Positions 54,241-62,852 of a DNA stretch of 64,000 bases are shown piece by piece. The position numbers were made by a program, and so were the translations under genes. The notes beneath the pieces were generated by a model, which saw only the letters and a program-made list of their open reading frames with translations, ran no database searches and was not told where the DNA came from. The stretch's first letter is position 1. The number at the start of each line of letters is the position of its first letter. Source of the DNA: GCA-2725625 sp964574215 (GTDB lineage Bacteria > Pseudomonadota > Alphaproteobacteria > Rhodospirillales > UBA2165); NCBI GenBank assembly GCA_964574215.1, contig CAZNLR010000017.1:1-64000 (forward strand). Direction: 5' to 3'.

Positions 54241-56554
54241 CTTGAATGGCCCGCCAGATTTTTTCAGCCGTCGCCGGCATTTCCACATGATGAACACCCA
54301 GCGGCGATAGGGCATCGGCAACGGCGCTCATCACACAGGGCAGGGCGCCCACGGTTCCCGCCTCACCGGCGCCTTTGACGCCAAGCGGGTTGGTCTCGGT
54401 CGGCACCGGATTGCTCTCTATCTTTATATAGCTGAAATTGTCTGCCCGGGGCATGGCGTAATCCATGAAAGAGCCGGACAACAATTGGCCGGAATCGGGA
54501 TCGTAGGCGATATCTTCCATCAGCGCCTGACCGACGCCTTGGGCGATCCCGCCATGAATCTGGCCTTTCAAGGTCAGGGGATTGATGACATGGCCGACAT
54601 CATCGACCACACAGTAATCGACGATCTCCACCTTGCCGGTTTCCTCATCCACTTCGATTTCTATGGCGTGGCAACCGTTGGGAAAGTTCGGCGTCTCCAA
54701 CTGGAAGGCGCCGTTCTCGAAAAGGCCCGGTTCCATATCCTTGGGCAGCTTCATGGGGATAAAGGCCGTCTTGGCCACGTCTTTTATGGGAACGGTGCGG
54801 TCGGTACCGGCAACGGTGAACGCGCCATTGGCGAATTCGATATCGGACTCGGCGGCCTCCAGAATGTGGGCGGCGATCTTTTTGCCTTTTTCGATGATCT
54901 TGTCTGCGGCCACGTACAGCGCCGCACCACCGATCACCGCGGAACGGGAGCCGAAGGTGCCGTTGCCCAATGAAATCTTGTCCGTATCATCATCGGCGAA
55001 CCGCATATCATCCGTATCGATGCCCAGCTTATGGGACAAAAGCTGTTTGTACATGGTGTCGTGGCCCTGCCCCTGGTCCTTGGTGCCGGCGAGGATGGTC
55101 ACCGTTCCCGAGGCATCGAAACGGACTTCCACCGAATCCGGAATGGGCGCCGCGGCGCGTTCAACCGTGTTGGAAACGCCGAGACCTCTTAACTTGCCAC
55201 GGGTTTTGGCCTCCGCCCGCCGTTCCTCGAAGCCGGCGTAGTCGATCATTTCCAGGGTGCGGTCCAAATTCTTCTCGAATTCGCCGCAGTCATAGGTGTA
55301 GGTCAGGCCGGTCTTGAAGGGCATGACTTCCGGCGGAATGGTGTTTTTACGCCTCAGCTCAATGCGGTCCATGCCCAGTTCAACCGCTGCCTGATCGATC
55401 ATACTCTCAAGTACATAAGCGGCTTCCGGGCGGCCTGCGCCGCGGTAGGGGGCTGTCGGATTGGTATTGGAGAAAACGGCGGTAACGGTGGAGCGGATGG
55501 CGGGGGTCATGTAAACACCCGCCAATACGCCCACATTCAGGAAGGTTGGGATCAGACCCCGGTCGTGTGACAGATAGGCGCCCAGATTGGCGATAGTGTT
55601 GACGCGCAGTCCCAGAAAGGTGCCGTCACTGTTCAACGCCAATTCGGCTTCGCTCACATTGTCGCGGCAGGCTTCGTCGCTTTGGAAGGATTCGCTCCGT
55701 TCACAATGCCACTTGACCGGGCGGCCAACCCGCTTTGACGCCCAGGCGCACAGGCGGATTTCAGGATAGACCGGTCCTTTCATGCCGAACGCACCGCCCA
55801 CGTCGCCGGTGATTACCCGCACGCTGGTTTCCGGCACCTTGAATATATTTTCCGCCAGATTCTGCCGCAGGGCATGGGGTGCCTGAATGTCGTTGTAAAT
55901 TTCATAACGATCCTGCCGGCGATCGTAATTGCCGACGACGCCCCGTACTTCCATGGGGCTGGCGGTAATGCGGTTGATGACAAACCGCCGTTTGATGATG
56001 TGATCCGCCTTGGCGAAGGCGGCATTGGTGGCTTCTTCGTCGCCTTGGGAAAAGACATTGGAGATATTGTCGGGACATTCGTCCCAAACGGTGGGTGCGT
56101 CACCGCTCGGCGCCAGTGCCGTGTCGGTAACCGAATCCAGCGGTTCGTAGTCGACCAACACCAATTCGGCCGCATCTTTCGCCTGCGCCAGGGTATCGGC
56201 AACGATGAAGGCGACATAATCACCGACAAAGCGCGCCCGGTCCGTTACCAGCCCGGGGTGGGGAGAAGCGAACATGGGCGATCCGTCGGGCCGCTTGCGG
56301 GGCATGGTAACGACCGTGGTGCCCAGACCATCCGCTTTAATGTCCTCACCTGTGAGAATCGCCAGTATCCCCGGCGCGGCCTCGGCTTCTGCTGTATCGA
56401 TGGAAAGAATTTTTGCATGGGCATATGGGGAACGCAGAACGTAGCCATAGGCTTGCCTTGGCAGAACGACATCATGGATGTAATTACCCCCACCGGTCAG
56501 CAGACGCGGATCTTCCGTTCTTTGAACCGGCTGGCCAAAGGCAAATTGCCCCAT
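54227..56554 (-). CDS. Xanthine dehydrogenase-family molybdopterin-binding subunit
   Basis: The product is 775 residues. The large Mo-cofactor subunit of the xanthine oxidase/CoxL family is recognisable from RTEDPRLLTGGGNYIHD at the N-terminus, GDVGGAFGMKG, the active-site loop PYRGAGRPEAAYV (form II CoxL-like, not the AYRCSFR of true CO dehydrogenase), GQGHDT and the GAGEAGT glutamate motif near the C-terminus. It normally needs FAD (CoxM) and 2Fe-2S (CoxS) subunits, and neither is encoded in the window. It has GGGGAG before the ATG, with an acyl-CoA ligase upstream and the UbiD gene overlapping downstream. It may hydroxylate an aromatic or heteroaromatic acyl-CoA. Confidence 0.88.
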   Translation of the reverse strand: MGQFAFGQPVQRTEDPRLLTGGGNYIHDVVLPRQAYGYVLRSPYAHAKILSIDTAEAEAAPGILAILTGEDIKADGLGTTVVTMPRKRPDGSPMFASPHPGLVTDRARFVGDYVAFIVADTLAQAKDAAELVLVDYEPLDSVTDTALAPSGDAPTVWDECPDNISNVFSQGDEEATNAAFAKADHIIKRRFVINRITASPMEVRGVVGNYDRRQDRYEIYNDIQAPHALRQNLAENIFKVPETSVRVITGDVGGAFGMKGPVYPEIRLCAWASKRVGRPVKWHCERSESFQSDEACRDNVSEAELALNSDGTFLGLRVNTIANLGAYLSHDRGLIPTFLNVGVLAGVYMTPAIRSTVTAVFSNTNPTAPYRGAGRPEAAYVLESMIDQAAVELGMDRIELRRKNTIPPEVMPFKTGLTYTYDCGEFEKNLDRTLEMIDYAGFEERRAEAKTRGKLRGLGVSNTVERAAAPIPDSVEVRFDASGTVTILAGTKDQGQGHDTMYKQLLSHKLGIDTDDMRFADDDTDKISLGNGTFGSRSAVIGGAALYVAADKIIEKGKKIAAHILEAAESDIEFANGAFTVAGTDRTVPIKDVAKTAFIPMKLPKDMEPGLFENGAFQLETPNFPNGCHAIEIEVDEETGKVEIVDYCVVDDVGHVINPLTLKGQIHGGIAQGVGQALMEDIAYDPDSGQLLSGSFMDYAMPRADNFSYIKIESNPVPTETNPLGVKGAGEAGTVGALPCVMSAVADALSPLGVHHVEMPATAEKIWRAIQDAKS

Positions 56555-56615
56555 ATTTTTATCTCCCCTTTATTATTATTAAGCCCAACTATTGGTGGGT
56601 TCGATTGTTGTTCGG

Positions 56616-58157
56616 TCAGCCCCCGCCGTAAATTTCGCGCAATTCCGTCTTCAGGATTTTACCCATGGCGCTTTTCGGCATTTCTTCGATAAAGTCCATT
56701 TTCCGAGGAATTTTGTAGCCGCCGATCAGGCCCTTGCAATGCTCCATGATATCTTCATCGGTCAGGGTCTTGCCGGGCGCCGGCACGATCACGGCAAATA
56801 GGGATTCACCGTACTTATCATCCGGCACACCGACCACGGCGCATTCGTGCACATCGGGGTGCTGATAGAGCGCGGCTTCCACTTCCGAGGTGTAGATGTT
56901 CTCGCCGCCGCTGACGATCATGTCTTTCTTTCGGTCCATCAGGAACATGACACCGTTTTCATCAATGCGTCCCACGTCCCCTGTATGGAACCAACCATTA
57001 TTAAAGGCTTTTTCATTTTCATCGGGCCGGTTGAGATAGCCCTTGGTAACTTGCGGACCTCTGACCACGACCTCACCGGCCTCGTTTACCGGAACTTCAT
57101 CACCATTGTTGTCCAGTATTTTCATCTCGACGCATGTGACAGGGCGACCGGCGGCGCGCAGGATGCCCGTTTGGCCGGTTTCAATTGCGGCAGCATGGTC
57201 GTCAGGCTCAAGGATCGTCAGGATTGGCGACGTCTCGGTAAGGCCATATCCCTGCTGAATTTCGACGCCTTCGAACGTTTCGATGGTTTTCTTCACCCAT
57301 TCCGCCGCCATTGGGGAAGATCCATAAAAGAGCAGTCGGAAACTGGACAGATCGTAGTCATCAATATCAGGTTCCTGCAGCATCATGATAATCATGGTGG
57401 GCGCAAACATGGTAGTAGTGATTTTGTAATCCTGAATGGCTTTCAGGGCATTGGCGCCGGTAAATTCCGGCAAAAAGGCACAAGCTGAACCGGTCAATGT
57501 AAAGCCTGTTATCAGCAAATCGGCAGCGTGGAACATGGGTGCAATGCGGAGGTATACATCCTCCTTTTGCGCCTTCATGGCGATGGCCACCTGCAATCCG
57601 TTTGAAACAATATTCTTGTGGCTCAATTGTACGCCTTTGCTGCGGCCGGTGGTGCCGCCGGTGTATAGCAGCAAGGCCAGATCATCGTCCTCGGGATCAT
57701 GGGGCTCGGCGGCATCGGTGTTTTTCAGAAGGTCCTCGTAACGGGCGAAATCTCCTTCGGGCGAGCCTGCGCCCAGATACATGATTTTATCCTTCCAGGG
57801 CGCCAATACATCCGCGTCCCGGTGACCCAGGAATTCGTCGCCCAGCGCCAGCAATTTGCAATCGGCGTCTTCCAGAATATGGAGGATTTCCGGTGGGGCC
57901 AGCCGGTGATTAATGGGGACCGGAATAGCGCCGGCCCAATAACCGGCGTGGAGCAATTCCATGTAGCGAAATTGGTTGGCGGCGATGATGCCGAAGCGAT
58001 CACCTTTGCCAACGCCAAGATTCTTTAACGCATCGGCGGCCTTAGCCACCCGTTCCATATGTTCGGTCCAGGTAAAATTTTGTTCCGTGTCGACCACGGC
58101 AGGCCGGTGGCCAAATAAATTAACCGCGCGCTTTAACGCGGAGGTCATAGTGATCAT
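56616..58157 (-). CDS. AMP-dependent acyl-CoA synthetase/ligase
   Basis: The product is 513 residues from ATG 58157 (GGGTGGGA about nine bases upstream; an in-frame GTG lies at 58172). ANL-superfamily motifs are LLYTGGTTGRSKGV (P-loop), GYGLTETSP, WFHTGDVG, the hinge DRKKDMIVSGGENIYTSEVE and the catalytic lysine region PKSAMGKILK. It activates a carboxylic acid as CoA thioester. The substrate cannot be read from sequence. It leads the run ligase, Mo-hydroxylase, UbiD decarboxylase and follows the SenA-like gene by 85 bases. Confidence 0.9.
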   Translation of the reverse strand: MITMTSALKRAVNLFGHRPAVVDTEQNFTWTEHMERVAKAADALKNLGVGKGDRFGIIAANQFRYMELLHAGYWAGAIPVPINHRLAPPEILHILEDADCKLLALGDEFLGHRDADVLAPWKDKIMYLGAGSPEGDFARYEDLLKNTDAAEPHDPEDDDLALLLYTGGTTGRSKGVQLSHKNIVSNGLQVAIAMKAQKEDVYLRIAPMFHAADLLITGFTLTGSACAFLPEFTGANALKAIQDYKITTTMFAPTMIIMMLQEPDIDDYDLSSFRLLFYGSSPMAAEWVKKTIETFEGVEIQQGYGLTETSPILTILEPDDHAAAIETGQTGILRAAGRPVTCVEMKILDNNGDEVPVNEAGEVVVRGPQVTKGYLNRPDENEKAFNNGWFHTGDVGRIDENGVMFLMDRKKDMIVSGGENIYTSEVEAALYQHPDVHECAVVGVPDDKYGESLFAVIVPAPGKTLTDEDIMEHCKGLIGGYKIPRKMDFIEEMPKSAMGKILKTELREIYGGG

Positions 58158-58242
58158 AGTGTTGATTCCCACCCTCTAATAAAAATTTGCCCTATAAAAG
58201 TGGCTGGAAGCCGTTAGGTCAACAGATTGTTTTCATAAAATC

Positions 58243-59580
58243 TTATGTCCAATCATAGGGCGCGCACGTGCGGAAACCGGCGAATACGTCTCGGCGCTCC
58301 GGCGTAAAGAAATTCCGGTACATGGCCGTCACCATGCGGCTTCTGGTCGCCCAGGCGCCGCCCCTCAAAACCTTGCGGGTGCCAAACACCGGTTCCGAAT
58401 ATTCCTGGTAAGCATCGGCGACAAATCCCGGATAGGGATCGAACGTGCTGGTTGTCCATTCCCAGGTATTGCCCAGCATCTGGCGGCAACCCCAGGCGCT
58501 GTCGCCGTCGGCAAAGGCGGCCACGTCGACGCAGCCGATATGGCGGCTGTCGAGATTGGCGCGGGCTATGGTGTCCGTCTCGTCGCCCCAGGGATAGCGG
58601 CGTTTTTTGTTGCCGATGGCGCCGTTGCCCGTTTCGGGCTGGCCCGCTGCCGCCACTTCCCATTCGATCTCGGTGGGGAGCCGGCGGTTGGCCCAATTAC
58701 AGTAGGCGCTGGCTTCGTACCAGTTGACATGGAACACCGGCTGGTGGAGAGGCAGATCGACAATTTGATCGAAGTGACGCATTTTCCACGCACCATTGTC
58801 CTGGGGCAGCCAATAGACGGGATGCCCGGCCTCGGCCTTTTGCCGCCAACCCCAGCCCACATCGTGCCAAAGATCCCGGCGTTGATAGCCGTCATCAGCG
58901 ACAAATTCGGCGAACTCTTGGTTGGTCACCGGGGCCTTGGCGATCTGGAACGGATAGACCGTGGCATCGTGTCCCCATTTTTCGTTGTCGAACATGAACG
59001 GCACGTCAGGGTCCGATCCCAATTTGAAAGTCCCGCCCGGAATATCCACATCGCCCGGATGCGGGCCCGTTGCCAGCTTCGATGCATCCAGATCGTTCAT
59101 GGCGGCGAACTCCGGTGTCGGATAGGATAGCGTCTGCCTTGTGTAGGTATAGGCTTCCGTGTGCATGTCTTCGTGGAAGGTGGCGAAGGGATAAATGAAG
59201 CTGTCCTGGGCGTCGGCCAAAGCACCGTCGGATATCTCCCCCAGCCGGTCGATCAACCGGTCTTCCACTTTCTGCATGTATTTTAGGCAGTCGTTGCGGG
59301 GAACCAGCGGCAGGTCCCAGCGAATTCCGTGCTCGATTCCGATAGAATCGTACATATCATCGCCGTTGGCCAGGATGGGCTCGGCGCCATAGAGTTTGCG
59401 CAGGATGAATTGTTCATAAAACCACGCGACATGGCCGATTTCCCACAATAGGGGGTTCACAATATTCATCTTTGGGCCGATGATCTGCTCATCGTCGAGG
59501 CCTTCCAGCAGTTCGAGGGTGCGCGCCCGGGTGTCCTTAAGCAAATCCGTGATATATTGCGTGGAAACGATAGCAGTCAT
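58243..59580 (-). CDS. senA: SenA-like selenoneine synthase (EgtB family)
   Basis: This 445-residue non-haem iron enzyme of the EgtB/SenA family has an N-terminal DinB-like domain carrying a probable iron-binding triad, His50 (WEIGHVAWF) and His136/His140 (FHEDMHTEAYTYTRQTL). A formylglycine-enzyme-type sulfatase-modifying domain follows (about 180-440; WYEASAYCNWANRRLPTEIEWE, GNTWEWT, RGGAW). EgtB joins hercynine to gamma-glutamylcysteine or cysteine. SenA instead joins hercynine to a selenosugar to make selenoneine. The SenA call rests on the FHEDMH-TYTRQTL style and on the adjacent senB. It is head-to-head with senB, 27 bases apart. EgtD, EgtA and SenC are not nearby. Confidence 0.78.
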   Translation of the reverse strand: MTAIVSTQYITDLLKDTRARTLELLEGLDDEQIIGPKMNIVNPLLWEIGHVAWFYEQFILRKLYGAEPILANGDDMYDSIGIEHGIRWDLPLVPRNDCLKYMQKVEDRLIDRLGEISDGALADAQDSFIYPFATFHEDMHTEAYTYTRQTLSYPTPEFAAMNDLDASKLATGPHPGDVDIPGGTFKLGSDPDVPFMFDNEKWGHDATVYPFQIAKAPVTNQEFAEFVADDGYQRRDLWHDVGWGWRQKAEAGHPVYWLPQDNGAWKMRHFDQIVDLPLHQPVFHVNWYEASAYCNWANRRLPTEIEWEVAAAGQPETGNGAIGNKKRRYPWGDETDTIARANLDSRHIGCVDVAAFADGDSAWGCRQMLGNTWEWTTSTFDPYPGFVADAYQEYSEPVFGTRKVLRGGAWATRSRMVTAMYRNFFTPERRDVFAGFRTCAPYDWT

Positions 59581-59607
59581 GTCAAAATTCTCTCAAGAGT
59601 TGGTCCC

Positions 59608-60561
59608 GTGAAGATTAGCCTGATAACGCCGGCAAAGAAACAGTCTAGAAACGGCAACCGAACGACGGCTGTTCGGTGGGCGCGGATATTTCGCGATCTC
59701 GGGCACAAAGTGAAAATAGATGTTGTATATCAGGGTGAGCCGGCGGACATGATGATTGCCCTCCATGCCTGGCGCAGCGCCGGCTCGATTGTGAAATTCA
59801 AGGAACAATATCCTGGCCGCCCGCTGATCCTGGCGCTGACCGGTACCGATATTAATGAGTTTATTCACAGCGATCCGGAACCGACCCTGCATTCGATGAA
59901 GGTGGCGGATGAACTGGTCTGCCTCCATGACGGTGTTGCAGATATTGTTGCCAAGAAATTTCGTAAAAAACTCCACGTTATTTACCAGTCGGCGCCGCCG
60001 CTACCTCGACCCAGAAATCCTTCGAAGAGTAATTTCGACGTCTGCATCATCGGTCATTTGCGGGACGTGAAAGACCCGTTGAGGGCGGCCCTGGCGGTGC
60101 GGAAGCTGCCGCCCGGCTCACGCCTCCGGGTCATTCATCTGGGTAAGGCCCACAACCAGCGTTGGGTTAAAAAAGCTGAGGCGGAGATGAAACGGAACCC
60201 TCGCTACATCTGGAAGGGCGAGCGGCCCGGCTGGCAGGTGCGGCGGGAATTCGCTAGGACCCGGTTGATGGTAATTTCGTCGCTGGCGGAAGGCGGCGCC
60301 AATGTGGTCTCGGAAGCCTTGGTGGCGGGTGTGCCGGTGATAGCCTCGGATATCCACGGCAATGTAGGCATGCTGGGCGCCGACTATCCCGGCTACTATC
60401 CGGTGGGTAACGAAGACGCTTTGAGAGACCTGCTGCTTCGCGCCGAACAGGAGCCAAAATTCCTCAGCGATCTCACCCGTCGCTGCAAAGCCCGCGCCAA
60501 ACTCTTCAAACCGGCAGAGGAAAAAAAACGTTGGCGAAAGTTAATCAAAATAGCTCAGTGA
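59608..60561 (+). CDS. senB: SenB-like selenosugar synthase (glycosyltransferase)
   Basis: The product is 317 residues from GTG 59608, with GT-B glycosyltransferase architecture. It has the SenB family (TIGR04348 from memory) features ISLITPAKKQSRNGNRTTAVRWARIFRDLGH at the start (ITPA...GNRTTA), ALHAWRSA, LTGTDIN (78-84), YQSAPPLP, and the donor-site EGGANVVSEALVAG (228-241). SenB makes a selenosugar from a UDP-sugar and selenophosphate, the substrate of SenA. The upstream ATG at 59557 would overlap senA, and the family N-terminus starts at this GTG, so 59608 is chosen. It is convergent with the transporter operon. Confidence 0.82.
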   Translation: MKISLITPAKKQSRNGNRTTAVRWARIFRDLGHKVKIDVVYQGEPADMMIALHAWRSAGSIVKFKEQYPGRPLILALTGTDINEFIHSDPEPTLHSMKVADELVCLHDGVADIVAKKFRKKLHVIYQSAPPLPRPRNPSKSNFDVCIIGHLRDVKDPLRAALAVRKLPPGSRLRVIHLGKAHNQRWVKKAEAEMKRNPRYIWKGERPGWQVRREFARTRLMVISSLAEGGANVVSEALVAGVPVIASDIHGNVGMLGADYPGYYPVGNEDALRDLLLRAEQEPKFLSDLTRRCKARAKLFKPAEEKKRWRKLIKIAQ

Positions 60562-60600
60562 TAGTCACCGATTTATTATCCTTTTAAATCAAGCATTTAT

Positions 60601-60669
60601 ATTTATCGACAGTCGATTAATTAAGAAAGATGTGAACAGATGTGAATTTATCGACAGTCGATAAATTAA
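60601..60669. repeat. Two copies of a palindromic motif between senB and the transporter
   Basis: ATTTATCGACAGTCGATTAATT at 60601-60622 and its near-identical copy at 60646-60667 (ATCGACAGTCGATAAAT core) are 45 bases apart. TATCGACAGTCGATA is palindromic about its centre. Between them is a doubled AGATGTGAA. They lie between convergent stop codons, so they could be transcript hairpins (terminators) or a regulator-binding site. The T-runs expected for intrinsic termination are weak. Confidence 0.65.
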
Positions 60670-60673
60670 CCTT

Positions 60674-62197
60674 TTAGACTTCTTCGGCGCGGGTTTGGAG
60701 GCGGAGCTTGGCGCGGATGGTGCGCGACAGGGCGTCGATGCCGAGGTTGAGGAAGGCGGTGATGACGATCAACAGCAGCGCCCGGTCGAAGCGCGAATCA
60801 GCAAACGCGCTATCAATGTAGAAGCCCAGGGTGGCAATGCCGAGAATGCCCAGGATCGCCGTCTCCCGCATGATCACCTCCCAGCGGTAAAAGAGGAAGG
60901 CCAGAAACTGCCGGTAAACCCGCGGCGTCACTTCGTAAGCATAAAGGTTCAAGCCTTTGGCGTGATCCAGGCGCAGGGTCAGCGCTTCCGTGTGGCGGCC
61001 GATGAGATGGCCGATGATGGCGCCGTTATGCAGCGCCAGGGCGACAATGGCTGGCAGCATGGACGGACCCCACAGGAGCAAAAAGGTCAGGGCCAAAACG
61101 TACTCCGGCGTTGATCGCATGATAACCAGAAAAATGTGACCGATGGTGCGTCCCCAGGCGCCGAAAAACTTCGGTGAGATCAACGGATAGAAAATCAGTG
61201 TCAACACCCCCGCCGCCACCAGGGCGATCTGGGTCAATACGACGGTGCTGATCACGCCGGGCAGTGCTTGATCAACCAACATGGTGCGTAGCCAGGCGCC
61301 AAAGGCGGCCCAGGTGGCCGCGTCGAAACTCTCCGCCACCCTAAGAGGATGAGGGACGATATCTTCAGTGAAAAACCGGGCGATATTGGTCAGCGAAATT
61401 TCGCCGCTCCAGGGAATAACGAACAGGGCCAGGAGAATATAAAGCGGCGCCAACTTCACGTGCATCCATTTGCGGATGGAGGCGATGATCACGTAGAACA
61501 AAATCAGCAACGCTGCGGCTTCTGAGTATTTTCCCTGGGAAAAGGCCGATTCCAGATGAAATCCGATGGTGGGCAGTCCGACGAAGCCGAGGATGGCGCT
61601 GGAACGTAAACCGCATTCCAACCGATAAAGCGCATAGGTTTTGAAATGCACCCAGGCATCAGGCAGGCGGGCGTACAAGAAGGTCGATACGGAGCCCGCT
61701 CGGGGTGATATGTGTTTCTCGGGCGCCGGGTCGGATTCCTCTAGAATTTCTGAATAGACTTTGGCGAAAATGCCGGCGTAGGGAAGAGCGATGGCCAGAA
61801 TTCCGGTCAGGGGTGTCAGGCCGAACACCTGTAAAAAAAGCAACGCCCAAAACAATTCGTGAATGGCCCGGACAAAGGCGCAGCCGGCCCGGATCAGACG
61901 AAAGTGAAACGCCAGGGCCAGCCCGAACCCGAAAGCATTACCAAGCGCCGTGCCCAGGATCGCGAAGGCAACGGTATTGAGAATAGCGCTGCCCAGATTC
62001 TCCGTGGCGAAAAAGTCCGGCGTGACGGTGCCGATGGCCATACGCTTGAGTTCCAGCCACGGGTCCAGCGTCGTAATCTCGATATCCGCGACCAGTAAGA
62101 AGGCAGCAGCGACAACGATAAATCCCAGGCTCGTTCGTACCAACGGGCGGGGATTGGTGTTCAGGACCGATCCGTCAGTCGCTGTAAAGCTGGTCAA
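60674..62197 (-). CDS. PhnE-type ABC transporter permease, two fused domains
   Basis: The product is 507 residues, about twice the length of a single PhnE permease. Two homologous halves each end with an EAA-type loop region (SAILGFVGLPTIGFHLESAF and TAILGILGIATLGFYIDSAF), so it is a fused dimeric permease with about ten to twelve helices. It should form the channel for an oxyanion; the context suggests selenium oxyanion rather than phosphonate. The start is TTG 62197, overlapping the ATPase gene by 23 bases, with AAGG upstream. It is the last gene of the substrate-binding protein, ATPase, permease operon. Confidence 0.85.
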   Translation of the reverse strand: MTSFTATDGSVLNTNPRPLVRTSLGFIVVAAAFLLVADIEITTLDPWLELKRMAIGTVTPDFFATENLGSAILNTVAFAILGTALGNAFGFGLALAFHFRLIRAGCAFVRAIHELFWALLFLQVFGLTPLTGILAIALPYAGIFAKVYSEILEESDPAPEKHISPRAGSVSTFLYARLPDAWVHFKTYALYRLECGLRSSAILGFVGLPTIGFHLESAFSQGKYSEAAALLILFYVIIASIRKWMHVKLAPLYILLALFVIPWSGEISLTNIARFFTEDIVPHPLRVAESFDAATWAAFGAWLRTMLVDQALPGVISTVVLTQIALVAAGVLTLIFYPLISPKFFGAWGRTIGHIFLVIMRSTPEYVLALTFLLLWGPSMLPAIVALALHNGAIIGHLIGRHTEALTLRLDHAKGLNLYAYEVTPRVYRQFLAFLFYRWEVIMRETAILGILGIATLGFYIDSAFADSRFDRALLLIVITAFLNLGIDALSRTIRAKLRLQTRAEEV

Positions 62198-62831
62198 GGT
62201 CCGACGCCTTCATGCCGTTGGTGGGTGCGTCCAGATCGATGCGGCCGTCCTTAACGCCGACGATCCGGTCTGAATAATCAATGGCCAGTTGGATGTCGTG
62301 CATGGCGAGAACTACGGTTTCGTGACTTTCGACGATGCTTTCCAGCACGGCCCGTGACTGGCGATCATCAACCGCCGATACCGGCTCATCCCCCAGGAAA
62401 ATTTTGCCGCCCTTGTGCAGGGCGCGCCCGACGGCGGTTCTCTGCTGCTGGCCGCCGGATAGTTCCTGTACCGGTTCAAAGATTTTTTCTTTAAGACCCA
62501 GACGCTCGACAATAGGCTCTACCAACTCTATCTCACGGCTCAGGGGTTTGATGAGATTGACGGCATTGTACCAGACGCTATGCCGGTGCAGCCGCCCCAT
62601 GAATATATTGTGAAAGACGGAAAGCGAGTTCACCAGGCCGAGTTCCTGGGGAACCAGCGCAGTATCTTCGGTCCGCTGATCGTAAAAGAGGGAAAGCAAC
62701 GTCGATTTACCGGCGCCGCTTTTTCCCACAAAGGCCACTTTCTGACCCTGTTCGATGGCGAGCGAAATGTCCTTTAGTACGGTATGGTCGTTGTAGCGAA
62801 AGGTCGCGTCTTTGAGTTCGAATAGGGCCAT
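62175..62831 (-). CDS. PhnC-type ABC transporter ATPase
   Basis: The product is 218 residues. Walker A is GKSGAGKST, the signature is LSGGQQQRTAVGRAL, Walker B is FLGDEPVSAVD and the H-loop is LAMHD. It is slightly shorter than PhnC. It powers the fused permease encoded by the overlapping downstream gene. The start ATG at 62831 has only a weak ribosome site. The substrate-binding protein gene lies 21 bases upstream, so the three genes are one operon. Confidence 0.88.
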   Translation of the reverse strand: MALFELKDATFRYNDHTVLKDISLAIEQGQKVAFVGKSGAGKSTLLSLFYDQRTEDTALVPQELGLVNSLSVFHNIFMGRLHRHSVWYNAVNLIKPLSREIELVEPIVERLGLKEKIFEPVQELSGGQQQRTAVGRALHKGGKIFLGDEPVSAVDDRQSRAVLESIVESHETVVLAMHDIQLAIDYSDRIVGVKDGRIDLDAPTNGMKASDLDQLYSD

Positions 62832-62852
62832 GGTTAGTGGGGCGCGTCGATC

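Noticed and set aside
54227..56554. Aerobic CO dehydrogenase large subunit
   Set aside because: The active-site loop is PYRGAGR, not the AYRCSFR of form I CoxL, and coxM/coxS are absent.
58243..59580. Ordinary ergothioneine EgtB
   Set aside because: No egtD, egtA, egtC or egtE is adjacent, whereas a SenB-type gene is; still possible until tested by phylogeny.
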